Shown here piece after piece: positions 1 to 7,007 of a stretch of 14,500 nt of DNA. This stretch comes from Symbiodinium natans (lineage: Eukaryota > Sar > Dinophyceae > Suessiales > Symbiodiniaceae): NCBI GenBank assembly GCA_905221605.1, contig CAJNDS010002746.1, positions 408,889-423,388 of the forward strand, given 5' to 3'. The notes under the pieces were generated by a model. That model was not told where the DNA came from. It ran no database searches and saw only the letters and a list, made by a program, of their open reading frames with translations. Each line of letters begins with the position of its first letter. The first letter of the stretch is position 1. The position numbers and the translations under genes are program-made.

Positions 1-1060
1 CGAACGCGATGCCTCGGCCTCTGAACGCGATGCCGCGGCCTCCTGACGGAGCCGGATGCGGATCTGCTGCTCCTCCTCCAATTTCGTCTTCAGCGCGCTC
101 AGCTCAGCGCTGGCCTCCTTCCAGGGATGAAGTCGCGGGTTTAGGGTTTAGGGCTGCCGGAAAGTATCTTAACACTGCAGGAAATAAATAGTCCTCGTAG
201 AGCTTCGCCAGCCTCTTGCGAGGATCGTTGTCCAGCAATGAGTTGACCAGCGCATCGGACGCCTGCGCCTCTCACTGTTTGGGCTCTATCATCGTATTAG
301 TATCACTACTGTTATTACCTTCGGATGACTCGTATCATTATGAAATGTCAAGAAACGAACCCGCAAATAACTGAAAACCTGCAGAGGCCCGTCCTTCTTG
401 AATTGCAACTGACATTCGTGCTGCAACGCCGCAAACTCCACCGCCTGCTCCTTCGCCTTCTGCTCCACTGACACTGACTTGGACTTAAGCTTCTCCAGAT
501 CCTGCTCCAATGATGCTGACTTGGCCTTCTGTTCCTGGAGCTGCTCCTGCAAATAGATGACTGAACCCTGCGCAGGCTGAGATCTTCGCCCCTACTAATC
601 CCTTAACCCTAATCCACTAAACCCCGAAACCCCCAACGCTGACGCAAAGTCCTCCTTCTGCTGCAGCTGCGCCTTCAGCGCCTCCACCTCACCCTCCAGC
701 CGGACAACCTCTGGGTCCTTCACCTCCGCCTCCACCACCGCCGCCGCTGCTGCCTCCGCCTCTGCAGCCTGGGCTGCCGCCTGTTCGGCTGCAACTGACA
801 CTGACAACCCCAACCCAACAACCTTATCATGCAGTATAACAAACACGGCATCGAGCGAGACCCTAACCCCTAACCCCCAACCCCTAACCCCTACATACCA
901 AACCTTAAGCCCTACCGGCCTCGTCCTCCCTGTTCCTCTTGAAACGAACTCCACGATTGTGGCTCGTCGATGACCGGCCAGAACGCCTCTTCCAGTTCTG
1001 GTAGTCCTCCCAGCCGTGACCGCCTCCACCTCCTCCACCACGCCAGCCCCCGGAAGCCAT
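1..1060 (-). CDS. Gene A: Gly-rich, coiled-coil protein, five exons, 3' end beyond the window
   Basis: Proposed exons, in gene order on the minus strand: 1060-916, 788-631, 546-379, 262-176 and 117-1. Introns are GT-AG with matching phases (1, 0, 0, 0), giving 225 codons without a stop. The start is the ATG at 1060. Residues 4-16 are a Gly-rich stretch (GGWRGGGGGGGHG), followed by a basic, aromatic segment (WEDYQNWKRR) that resembles RNA-binding RGG-type tails only in composition. Residues about 49-150 are Ala/Glu/Gln-rich with coiled-coil heptads (EGEVEALKAQLQQKE, EQLQEQKAKSASLEQDLEK), and the last 39 residues are again coiled-coil (AELSALKTKLEEEQQ). Introns 1, 2 and 4 contain telomere-like motifs; intron 3 does not. 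The 58-base fourth intron (175-118) is the weakest junction. I recognise no family; a structural or RNA-associated role is only a guess from composition. Confidence 0.55.
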
Positions 1061-2049
1061 TTGGTGAAACTGCGAAACTAAGACTGACACTGACTGGGGC
1101 TGGATCTAGTTAGGGATGGCCCTTTTTCATGGAATCCACTCTAGTTAGGGATAGCCCTGTTACATCATTGTGAGCCCTGGCCAGCGTCAGTCAGAGGCCA
1201 CTCTTCGGTTGACCCCAAAGTGCCCAGGGTTGCCTAGGGTTAGTAGGGTTTAGGGATACCCCGAACGGGGGGTTTCGTAATGTGAGGCGGACATCTCAAA
1301 CTCAAATCTCTAAGCCCTGACAGAACCCCCAAAATGGCTTCATCTGCAACTCCGATTTTTTGAAGTTGGTGGGTCCAATGCAACCCGTGTAAACCCTAAG
1401 CCCCACAATGAAACTCAGGCCCTTCTTTCCCTAAACCCTGCAAAGGGGCGGGGGCTACAATTAGAAACCTCAGTCTGACCAGCTTGAACCGATCGCCTGC
1501 CGCAAGCCCACCGTTACTGCAGGAGAACAGTGCCTAACCCTAAACCCTAACCTCATATTCAGAATCCCCCCCAGTATTTGCAAAATCCAATCCCCAGAAC
1601 GTAATTAGAAACCCAAACCTAAACCCAAAAATTCACCGGGATGCTCTTGATCAGCAGCTGCAGCTGCACGGCACGCAGTAGACATGCGCCTCACGAAAAC
1701 GGTTTAGGGTTTAGGCTTTAGGCTTTAGGGTTTAGGGTTTAGGGTTTAGGGTTTAGGGTTTAGAACGCATGGGGCCAGTGCGGGGGTTCAGGGTTTAGGG
1801 TTAGTTTTCGCAGGCGTTTAGGGGTCCAACACGTGTTAAGAAACTCTCAGCTCCCAAACATGCGGGGGTGGGGTTTTGCTGCGTGGGGCCTAAATTGAAA
1901 ATAACACTAATCGTATAAGGGCTCAGGGTTTAGGGTTAGCATTTAAATTAGGTTGAAGTTGGGCCAAACCCTAACCCCTAGACCCCAGACCCTAAATCCT
2001 AATCGGGTCCGACACTGCAACACTGAGACATGCAGGCTGACATGCTGAG
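1061..2049. other. Spacer with scattered telomere-like motifs
   Basis: No confident gene. Short telomere-like stretches occur at about 1226-1256 (TTTAGGG sense), 1388-1440 and 1532-1625 (CCCTAAA sense), 1701-1763, 1789-1806 and 1923-1942 (TTTAGGG), and 1966-2003 (CCCTAAA). Near 1106 and 1140 the motif CTAGTTAGGGAT-GCCCT occurs twice. On the minus strand, 1690-1641 reads in one frame as a hydrophobic exon-like piece (RAVQLQLLIKSIP) ending at a GTGAAT donor, but the other frames are also open. Confidence 0.5.
1701..1763 (+). repeat. TTTAGGG array, short
   Basis: About nine TTTAGGG units, three of them degenerate (TTTAGGC). It is flanked by unique sequence on both sides, so it is interstitial rather than terminal. 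Confidence 0.9.
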
Positions 2050-2435
2050 ACTGCAGTAGCGGCGCACGCACAGCCGCCCCACGCCCCTAACCCCTCCCCC
2101 CGCACACGCAGCGTGCGGCGTGCTCGCAGCCGCCCCGCCCACCTGCGGCGCTGTCACAGCCGCTGCCTTGACCTGCAGCGCATTCGCAGCCGCTCCCTTC
2201 GCCTGCCTTGCGGCGCACTTGCAGCCGCTCCCTTCGCCTGCCTTGCGGCGCACGCACAGCCGCCCCCCACCCACCTGACCTGCAGCGCAGTCGCAGCCGC
2301 TCCCTTCACCTGCCTTGCGGCGCACGCTCAGCCGCCACAATATGCGGCGCACGCGCAGCCGCCCCCCCTATATATACGCGGCGCACGCACAGCCGCTCGA
2401 TCTCCCTCCCTTAAATGCGGCGCACGCGCTGCCGC
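2050..2435. repeat. GC-rich recurrent motif, about 11 copies
   Basis: The core GCGGCGCACGCNCAGCCGC recurs at about 2059, 2114, 2144, 2177, 2211, 2245, 2283, 2317, 2342, 2378 and 2417. Spacing varies from about 25 to 55 bases. The 5-base ends GCGGC and GCCGC are complementary, so most copies can form a small hairpin with a 9-base loop. The linkers are mainly pyrimidine-rich; part of one (TCGCCTGCCTTGCGGCGCAC) is itself duplicated around 2200-2250. Open frames on both strands (2113-2457 plus, 1999-2352 minus) are Arg/Ala/Pro/Cys-rich translations of the repeat and are not believable genes. Confidence 0.85.
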
Positions 2436-2652
2436 GTCGAATGAGTACTCTGACTGAGGCCACGGCGCATTTGGGGGTGCTTTATTTAGGGTTCTCAGGG
2501 TTAAGGCCTAAAGTTTCGGGGTTTTGGCCGAAAATGAGCTGCGAGGACGAGCGAAAACGTTACAACAACTGCCCTGAAACACTGTGATAAACATTATCAA
2601 AAACACTGCTATGAAATGTTATGAACGAATGGCCTTGAAACGAGTCTTTTGG

Positions 2653-3708
2653 CTAGCCCTGACCATTGGGCCTCAAGACCCCGTCATCTGCAAGTTCGTA
2701 GTGAGCGGCAGTCAACGCTGAGTTGGGTCTCTTGTCGCTTGCGAAGCCTGCAAGTCTTCTCGATGCCAACTCTCTGTTCTGATCAAGAAGTGCTTGAGCC
2801 ATCTCTTCTCCAAGCATCTCATCCCCTCCGAAGATCACAGTCAACGAGTAAACATAAAGCCCTAGCCTAACGTGGTGAGGGGTAAACAGCACTTGAACCC
2901 TGAACCCTAAGCCCCAACCCTTATCCCTAGCGGTAAAGTAGTTCGGTTCCCCCCCCCCCCCCCCCAGTTCTCAAATCCGTGGCTTTCTCTGAATTTACGG
3001 GTCCCTTATTGGAATTTCCCTCTTGTACTAACAGTCCTTAATCGGGATTAGAATAGGGGGGGGGGGGGTACTGTAATCCCTACTAAGGACTGTTCGTATA
3101 AGGGGATACATCCCAGGTCCCTTATCATACGGCCCCCTAGAGACTGGAAATGGAAGTCGAGAGTACTGATCATTCAGGGTTAGGAGAGAACCGCGGATCG
3201 TAGATGTTTCCCTAACCCGAAACCCTAGACCCTAAACCCTGAACCCTAAACCCTAAACCCTGAACCCTAATTAAACCCTAAACCCTAAACCCTCAACCCT
3301 AAACCCTATAGACCCTGAACCCTGAACCCTAAACCCTAAACTCTAAACCCCAAACCCCAAACCTAAACCCTAAACCCTAAACCCTGAACCCTATACGGTC
3401 CGGACAGGCCGGCAGCAGATAGCCCGCGGAGCTTCCCGAGGCTCGCGAAGCCGCCCGGCGCGTGGCACGCTGGGGCGTGAGGTCTGCGGCCTGAAGCTCA
3501 GGGTGTATAGGGGTTTACAAGTAGGGCTTAGGGTTTATAGGGTTTAGGGTTTAGGGTTTAGGGTTGAGGGTTTAGGGTTTAGGGTTTAAGGTTTGGTTGG
3601 GGCAGGGTCCCCCAGCTAGATACAGCCTGCTGTTGGCGCAGTTGATCCAGCCAGTCATTGCTGATGTCCATGTCCGCCGCCTGCGATCGGTCATCGAAAC
3701 CGTGAGGG
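2653..3708 (-). CDS. Gene B: three-exon model, 3' part of an unrecognised protein
   Basis: Proposed exons on the minus strand: 3708-3624, 3490-3397 and 2825-2653 (stop TAG at 2655). The phases agree: exon 1 ends at phase 0 (GCT|GTATCT), exon 2 at phase 1 (GAC C|GTATAG), and exon 3 begins with two bases. Exon 1 reads MDISNDWLDQLRQQQ in part; exon 2 is Ala/Arg/Ser-rich; exon 3 encodes 57 codons with DEMLGEEMAQALLDQ and SALTAAHYELADDG. About 117 residues in all, with no family recognised. The 123-base first intron (3623-3491) contains the telomere array 3498-3592. The 571-base second intron (3396-2826) contains the array 3212-3395, a fold-back element and homopolymer tracts. The 5' end is unknown; an ATG at 4192 on this strand begins a short open frame but does not splice in phase. 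Exon 2 is also open in other frames, so the model is tentative. Confidence 0.35.
2949..2965 (+). repeat. Poly-C tract, 17 bases
   Basis: Seventeen consecutive C. It lies 90 bases before a 13-base G run (3056-3068), so the two could pair in single-stranded DNA or RNA. Confidence 0.95.
3018..3106. mobile_element. Fold-back (MITE-like) element 1
   Basis: The arms 3018-3050 and 3074-3106 are imperfect inverted repeats. The core AACAGTCCTTAATCGGGATTA pairs with TAATCCCTACTAAGGACTGTT with two mismatches in 21. The loop carries GAATA plus 13 G. The neighbouring sequence GGTCCCTTATCATAC (3116-3130) resembles the loop of fold-back element 2. There is no coding capacity, and I did not find a clear target-site duplication. 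Confidence 0.55.
3212..3395 (-). repeat. CCCTAAA array with CCCTGAA and CCCCAAA variants
   Basis: About 25 seven-base units of CCCTAAA type, with CCCTGAA, CCCTCAA, CCCCAAA and CCCTATAG variants. The G-rich strand is the minus strand. It lies inside the proposed second intron of gene B. Confidence 0.95.
3498..3592 (+). repeat. TTTAGGG array
   Basis: Partly degenerate TTTAGGG units, cleaner from 3540 to 3592. It lies inside the proposed first intron of gene B, antisense to the gene, so the transcript would carry CCCTAAA. Confidence 0.95.
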
Positions 3709-3769
3709 CTGCTACGCTCTGTTTAGGGTTAGGGGCATAGGGTCAAATCCCTACGCCCGAAAAAAACGC

Positions 3770-4000
3770 TAAAACCCACAAACCTAAAACACTAAAAGCA
3801 CCAAAACACTAAACCTTAAACAATAAACCTAAAAACCTGAAACCCTAAGACCCTAAACCCCAAAACCCTAAGACCTTAAAACCCTAAACCCTAGAACCCT
3901 AACACCCTAGGACCTTAAAACCCTAAAACCCTAAACCCTGAAACCCACAAACCCTAAAAGCCTAAGACCTGAAAACCCCAAAACCCTGAACCATCATCCC
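3770..4000 (-). repeat. Degenerate CCCTAAA/CCCTAAAA array
   Basis: A long run in which seven-base units mix with eight-base CCCTAAAA units and strongly diverged forms (ACACTAAAA, CCTAAGA). The eight-base form equals the TTTTAGGG telomere motif known from Chlamydomonas. It looks older or differently made than the clean arrays. Confidence 0.85.
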
Positions 4001-4022
4001 TGGGTTCAGGTAGTTCAAAGGG

Positions 4023-4132
4023 CCCAGATCTTCCAAAACCCCTTAATTAAGGAATATACCCTAATTTGTACTAAGGACCCTTATCATGAATTAGGGTATA
4101 CTCCTTAATTAAGGGGTTCTGGAAGATCAGGG
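4023..4132. mobile_element. Fold-back (MITE-like) element 2
   Basis: The 45-base arms 4023-4067 and 4088-4132 match as inverted repeats at 41 of 45 positions. Both contain CCCCTTAATTAAGGA. The 20-base loop (4068-4087) is GTACTAAGGACCCTTATCAT. It has no coding capacity. The arm mismatches are single substitutions, as expected for an ageing hairpin. It would fold as a very stable stem in RNA. Confidence 0.75.
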
Positions 4133-4195
4133 GGCAATTTGGGTCTAAAAGACGACCGAAGGCAGGCGTCGACCTCGGGCCACGCAGTTCATGTA

Positions 4196-4340
4196 AACCC
4201 TTAAACACTCAACCCCCCAAAGCCTTGAACGGCTTCCTATAAATCCCAACCCTAACCCCTAAACCCCTAAACCCTAAACCCTAAACCCTGAACCCTGAAC
4301 CCAAAACCCTAAACCCTAAACCCCAAACCCCCCCCTAAAA
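4196..4340 (-). repeat. CCCTAAA array
   Basis: CCCTAAA units with CCCCTAAA, CCCTGAA and CCCCAAA variants; the cleanest part is 4256-4330. Confidence 0.9.
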
Positions 4341-4365
4341 CAAACTCTCTTCAAGCCTCGGGCAG

Positions 4366-4472
4366 GTGCCGTGACTCACTGTCCTCGCGGAGGGCGAGAA
4401 GATGAAGAGTCTCCTGTCGAAGACGACTCTCCTAGTCCCCCAAGTCCCGTTGAGCCTCCCCCTAGGGTTTAG
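4366..4472 (+). CDS. Exon-like piece, acidic and Pro/Ser-rich, stop inside telomere repeat
   Basis: After a pyrimidine-containing acceptor (CTCGGGCAG, ending 4365) the frame GT|GCC... stays open for 34 codons. It contains REDEESPVEDDSPSPPSPVE, the kind of disordered acidic, Pro/Ser-rich sequence common in algal proteins. The stop TAG (4470-4472) lies in the following TTTAGGG array. CCTAGG|GTTTAG could equally be a donor, which would make this an internal exon. Other frames are partly open. Confidence 0.3.
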
Positions 4473-4560
4473 AGCACAGGGTTTAGGGTTTAGGGTTTAT
4501 ACAGGGTTTAGGGTTTAGAGTACAGGGTTTAAGGTTTAGGGTTAGGTTCGGGTTTAAGGC
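4464..4560 (+). repeat. TTTAGGG array, interrupted
   Basis: TTTAGGG units broken by GAGCACAGGG, ATACAGGG and GAGTACAGGG interruptions, then degenerate TTTAAGG/TTACGG units. Confidence 0.9.
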
Positions 4561-4605
4561 TTACGGCTTACGGCAAAAGCAGTTCCAAAAAATGAAACCG
4601 CCGAT

Positions 4606-4854
4606 GTGCATTGCCGGGGTTTCCATTACAAAAATCAGTATGTTACAGCCAACATAAAAAGTCCTTCAAAACAACAAATATATACCAACAATAAGGAATC
4701 AAAAGACCCTGATACTGGTCATCTCCCCTCATTACACGGTTCACGCATCTCGGGCACAATTGTTCAGGATGAACAAATCGAGCCCGAACTCTTGAAGACG
4801 GCTCTTGCGCTTGAGAGAACCACTTCATGGAGTCCAGAGCAGGTGGCTTTGTAG
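4606..4854 (+). CDS. Possible exon or short ORF, unknown product
   Basis: The ATG frame from 4606 is open for 82 codons and ends at a TAG adjoining the next TTTAGGG array. The first third is AT-rich and may be UTR or intron. The part from about 4709 reads more like protein (HLPSLHGSRISG, DEQIEPELLKTALALERT) and reaches a CAG|GTGGCT donor-like site at 4842. The minus strand of the same stretch is also open in more than one frame, so the strand is uncertain. Confidence 0.3.
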   Translation: MHCRGFHYKNQYVTANIKSPSKQQIYTNNKESKDPDTGHLPSLHGSRISGTIVQDEQIEPELLKTALALERTTSWSPEQVAL

Positions 4855-4945
4855 GGTTTAGGGTTTAAGGTTTAGGGTTTAGGGTTTAGGGTTTAGGGTT
4901 TGGGGTTTAGGGCGTGCGGACAGCTTGGGGTTTAGGGTAATATAT
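4851..4945 (+). repeat. TTTAGGG array
   Basis: About nine clean units (4855-4912), then degenerate units to 4938. Confidence 0.93.
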
Positions 4946-5109
4946 AACATACAGTGACAACTGCTGACTCGGCCTGTGCCTGCCTGGAGGGTAAGCCAGC
5001 CTGGAGGCCAGCTCGGTCGCCCGCCTGGGGCTCCCTCGCAGGGTCTCACTGAGCGCTCGACCAGCGCCCGCCTCCCCAAAAGACAAGAGAGTGGGGTGGC
5101 GGGCGGGTT
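4905..5109 (-). CDS. Exon-like GC-rich spacer, strand uncertain
   Basis: On the minus strand one frame runs from about 5109 to 4905 without a stop and contains GRALSETLRGSPRRATELAS. It has no ATG and ends in repeat-derived residues. Another minus frame starts at 5079. On the plus strand a canonical GGAGG|GTAAGC donor (4990) and a CTCCCTCGCAG acceptor (5041) define a possible 53-base intron, but the flanking frames do not join well. It is probably a coding remnant or exon; the frame is unresolved. Confidence 0.25.
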
Positions 5110-5158
5110 TAGGGTCTAGGGTTTAGGGTTAGGGTTTAGGGTTTAGGGTTTAGGGTTA
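5106..5158 (+). repeat. TTTAGGG array
   Basis: Seven units, one of them TTAGGG and one TCTAGGG. CCCCAAGCCC follows in the opposite sense at 5162. Confidence 0.9.
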
Positions 5159-5159
5159 G

Positions 5160-6240
5160 AAACCCCAAGCCCTCACCCCTCCAGTGACTCCTCTCTCGTT
5201 TGGTCCACCACGGGCACATGGAAGACGTCGACCCCAACGCGGATATTGCAGGCCCCTCGCCTCATTGAGGGTGTGGTTTAGGGCTTAGGGCTTAGGGTTT
5301 AAGGGTGTAGGCATCTGCAGGCATTTTGGGGGACAGTACACAGTGGGCCCCGCCACCCTAGCAGACTCGCAACCACCTGACCCTAAAGCACCACAGGCCA
5401 TAGCCCTTTCGGGCCTGGGATGAATTTAGGGGCTTATTGGGTTGCATGGGTATTTCCCTAAACAGAGGTACCCTCAAATATCTGCAATTTTTTAGACTTT
5501 TCTAGGAACCCCAAAATGGGTGCGCCGGTTTTCGGGAAACGTGGCGCACGGGTTTTTTCTAAGGCTCCAGCTATCCTATACGAAATCAGGGGTAACTGAG
5601 GGGCTTGGTACGGTGCGTAGGTTTGCGAGTCATGCCAGCCACAGAGAGGAGTTCCAGGTTGGGTTTCCGATCTTCGGGGTGCATGGTTTTCCCCCTCCGG
5701 GAAGTGTGCGGTTGGGCGAAGGCCCAGTTGTGACTACGGTACGAAAGGTCAAAGCCTGCGACAAGATAATCGTCCCACGCTCAAGATGCCCAGTTCCTCA
5801 AAGACCAGAACATCTAGAGTTTAGGGTGTCATGTTCAGCTTACGTTCGACTGAACCTTACAGTGCACCCTGAAACATAAACTGCGGCACTACACCAAGCC
5901 CCCGAAACCCGAAACCCCACATAAACCCGAAACTCTCATGGCGCACAACCGTAAATCGCCGCAGGGCGTCAGGGACACCCGAAAGCACGGTCGGGCGGCG
6001 AGCGAATCCTCCCAGCGTGTGGAGAAACTGGGCAATTCTCCATTTTTCGAGCCCTGCCCTAAACCTGCACCTGAAACCCTGCGTGCTGTCCCTCTAGGGC
6101 CACTGCTTCCGTATAGAACGCCCAGAGGGTCCAAAATATCCGACGTTTTATGGTTTTAGGGTCCCAGAACGCGGGATTTTTGGATCTAAGGCCATAGCTA
6201 TACGGCATTTGGACCCTTGGGGACAAGCCTGGGCTGGTGC
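5160..6240. other. Mostly unique stretch without a confident gene
   Basis: The telomere-like content is low (short motifs at 5275-5310 and 5818-5830). The 5520-5879 plus-strand frame is long (119 codons) but opens at GTG, has no recognisable motif and lacks splice support. It may be old coding or transposon-derived sequence. Confidence 0.4.
5938..6159 (+). CDS. Small ORF, 73 codons, unknown
   Basis: An ATG-initiated frame, basic at its start (MAHNRKSPQGVRDTRKHGR) and Pro-rich later, ending at TAG 6157-6159. It overlaps a minus-strand frame at 5889-6134, and neither has support beyond being open. The composition is plausible for a disordered protein, but chance cannot be excluded. Confidence 0.2.
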   Translation: MAHNRKSPQGVRDTRKHGRAASESSQRVEKLGNSPFFEPCPKPAPETLRAVPLGPLLPYRTPRGSKISDVLWF

Positions 6241-6242
6241 GG

Positions 6243-6345
6243 CAACCCTAAACCCTAAACCCTAAACTATAAACCCTAAACCCCAAACCCCAAACCCCAA
6301 ACCCTAAACCCTAAACCCTAAACCCTAAACCCTGAACCCCAAGCC
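6243..6345 (-). repeat. CCCTAAA array
   Basis: About 14 units of CCCTAAA with a central run of CCCCAAA and one TATAAA variant. Confidence 0.95.
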
Positions 6346-6403
6346 GAAGGCTGCTCCAAAAGCAACCGAGCCCCCCTATCTTTCGGGCCGACCTCGTCCT
6401 TAC

Positions 6404-6452
6404 CATCCGGCGCAGCGCTTGCGGCCTGGTTCAGCAGGCTTTCACACCCGTC
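6404..6452 (-). CDS. Exon-like piece with strong donor
   Basis: On the minus strand the frame encodes DGCESLLNQAASAAPD and meets a canonical donor G|GTAAGG at 6403. The acceptor side is unclear; GTGTGAAAG at about 6437 is one option. The spacer lies between a CCCTAAA array (6243-6345) and a TTTAGGG array (6453-6555), so the G-rich strands point toward it from both sides in the minus sense. Product unknown. Confidence 0.35.
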
Positions 6453-6555
6453 GGTTTAGGGTTTAGGCTTTAGGCTTTTGGGTTTAGGGTTTAAGGTTTA
6501 AGGTTTAGGGTTTAGGATGTAGGGTTGAGGTTTGGGGTTTAGGGGGTCTAGGTTC
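6453..6555 (+). repeat. TTTAGGG array, degenerate
   Basis: TTTAGGG mixed with TTTAGGC, TTTTGGG, TTTAAGG and TTTGGGG. Confidence 0.9.
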
Positions 6556-6570
6556 CACCTTGGACCCTTC

Positions 6571-6675
6571 AGGTTGTACCCTGGGTTTTGGGGGGGGTCC
6601 CTTTCTAAGGATCCTTAAGGGAATATAAGGGCCATATTAGGAGAATACTAGGGAGAACCTTTAGGGGTACAACCT
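6571..6675. mobile_element. Inverted-repeat element, possible MITE
   Basis: Perfect 11-base inverted repeats, AGGTTGTACCC (6571-6581) and GGGTACAACCT (6665-6675), bound 105 bases. Inside are a G9 run, the sequence GGTCCCTTTC that resembles the GGTCCCTTAT motif near fold-back elements 1 and 2, and the palindrome AAGGATCCTT. Confidence 0.45.
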
Positions 6676-6834
6676 TAGAGGTACGAGTCTGAATCCCTTG
6701 AAAGAGTCTCATGTACCTAGAAAGTATGTACTTGGGTCTTAAAGAGGACCCGGTGTAGTAGCTTTAGTGGTTCAGCAGGCTTTTCCCAGACCTCTTCTAA
6801 CCCCTCCTTTTCGGGAGTTCGGTTTGGAGGTTGT

Positions 6835-6978
6835 AGGGTTTTCAGGGCGTAGCGTAATGGGGTGTTAGGGTGAGGGGTTTAGGGTTTCTTAGGCTTGGGG
6901 GATTTCTGGGTTTAAGGATTTTTCATTACCCTAAACCCTAACCGCTAACCCTAAACCCTGAACCCTAAAGCCTAAACC
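6835..6978. repeat. Degenerate telomere-like block, changing orientation
   Basis: Diverged TTTAGGG-like motifs run to about 6915, then CCCTAAA units from 6929 to 6978. The block ends directly in the G22 tract. Confidence 0.75.
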
Positions 6979-7000
6979 GGGGGGGGGGGGGGGGGGGGGG
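6979..7000 (+). repeat. Poly-G tract, 22 bases
   Basis: Twenty-two consecutive G, the longest homopolymer in the window. It directly follows a CCCTAAA array and lies seven bases before the proposed start of gene C. Confidence 0.95.
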
Positions 7001-7007
7001 TTCGGCC

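Noticed and set aside
2050-2435. CRISPR array
   Set aside because: Spacing is irregular, copies vary, spacers share sequence, and the DNA is eukaryotic.
2113-2457. Arg/Ala/Cys/Pro-rich ORFs on both strands
   Set aside because: They are translations of the recurrent GCGGCGCACGC motif; all frames look alike and none has splice or start support.
5520-5879. 119-codon plus-strand ORF
   Set aside because: It begins at GTG, has no motif, and no acceptor or donor defines it as an exon; kept only as part of an unassigned stretch.
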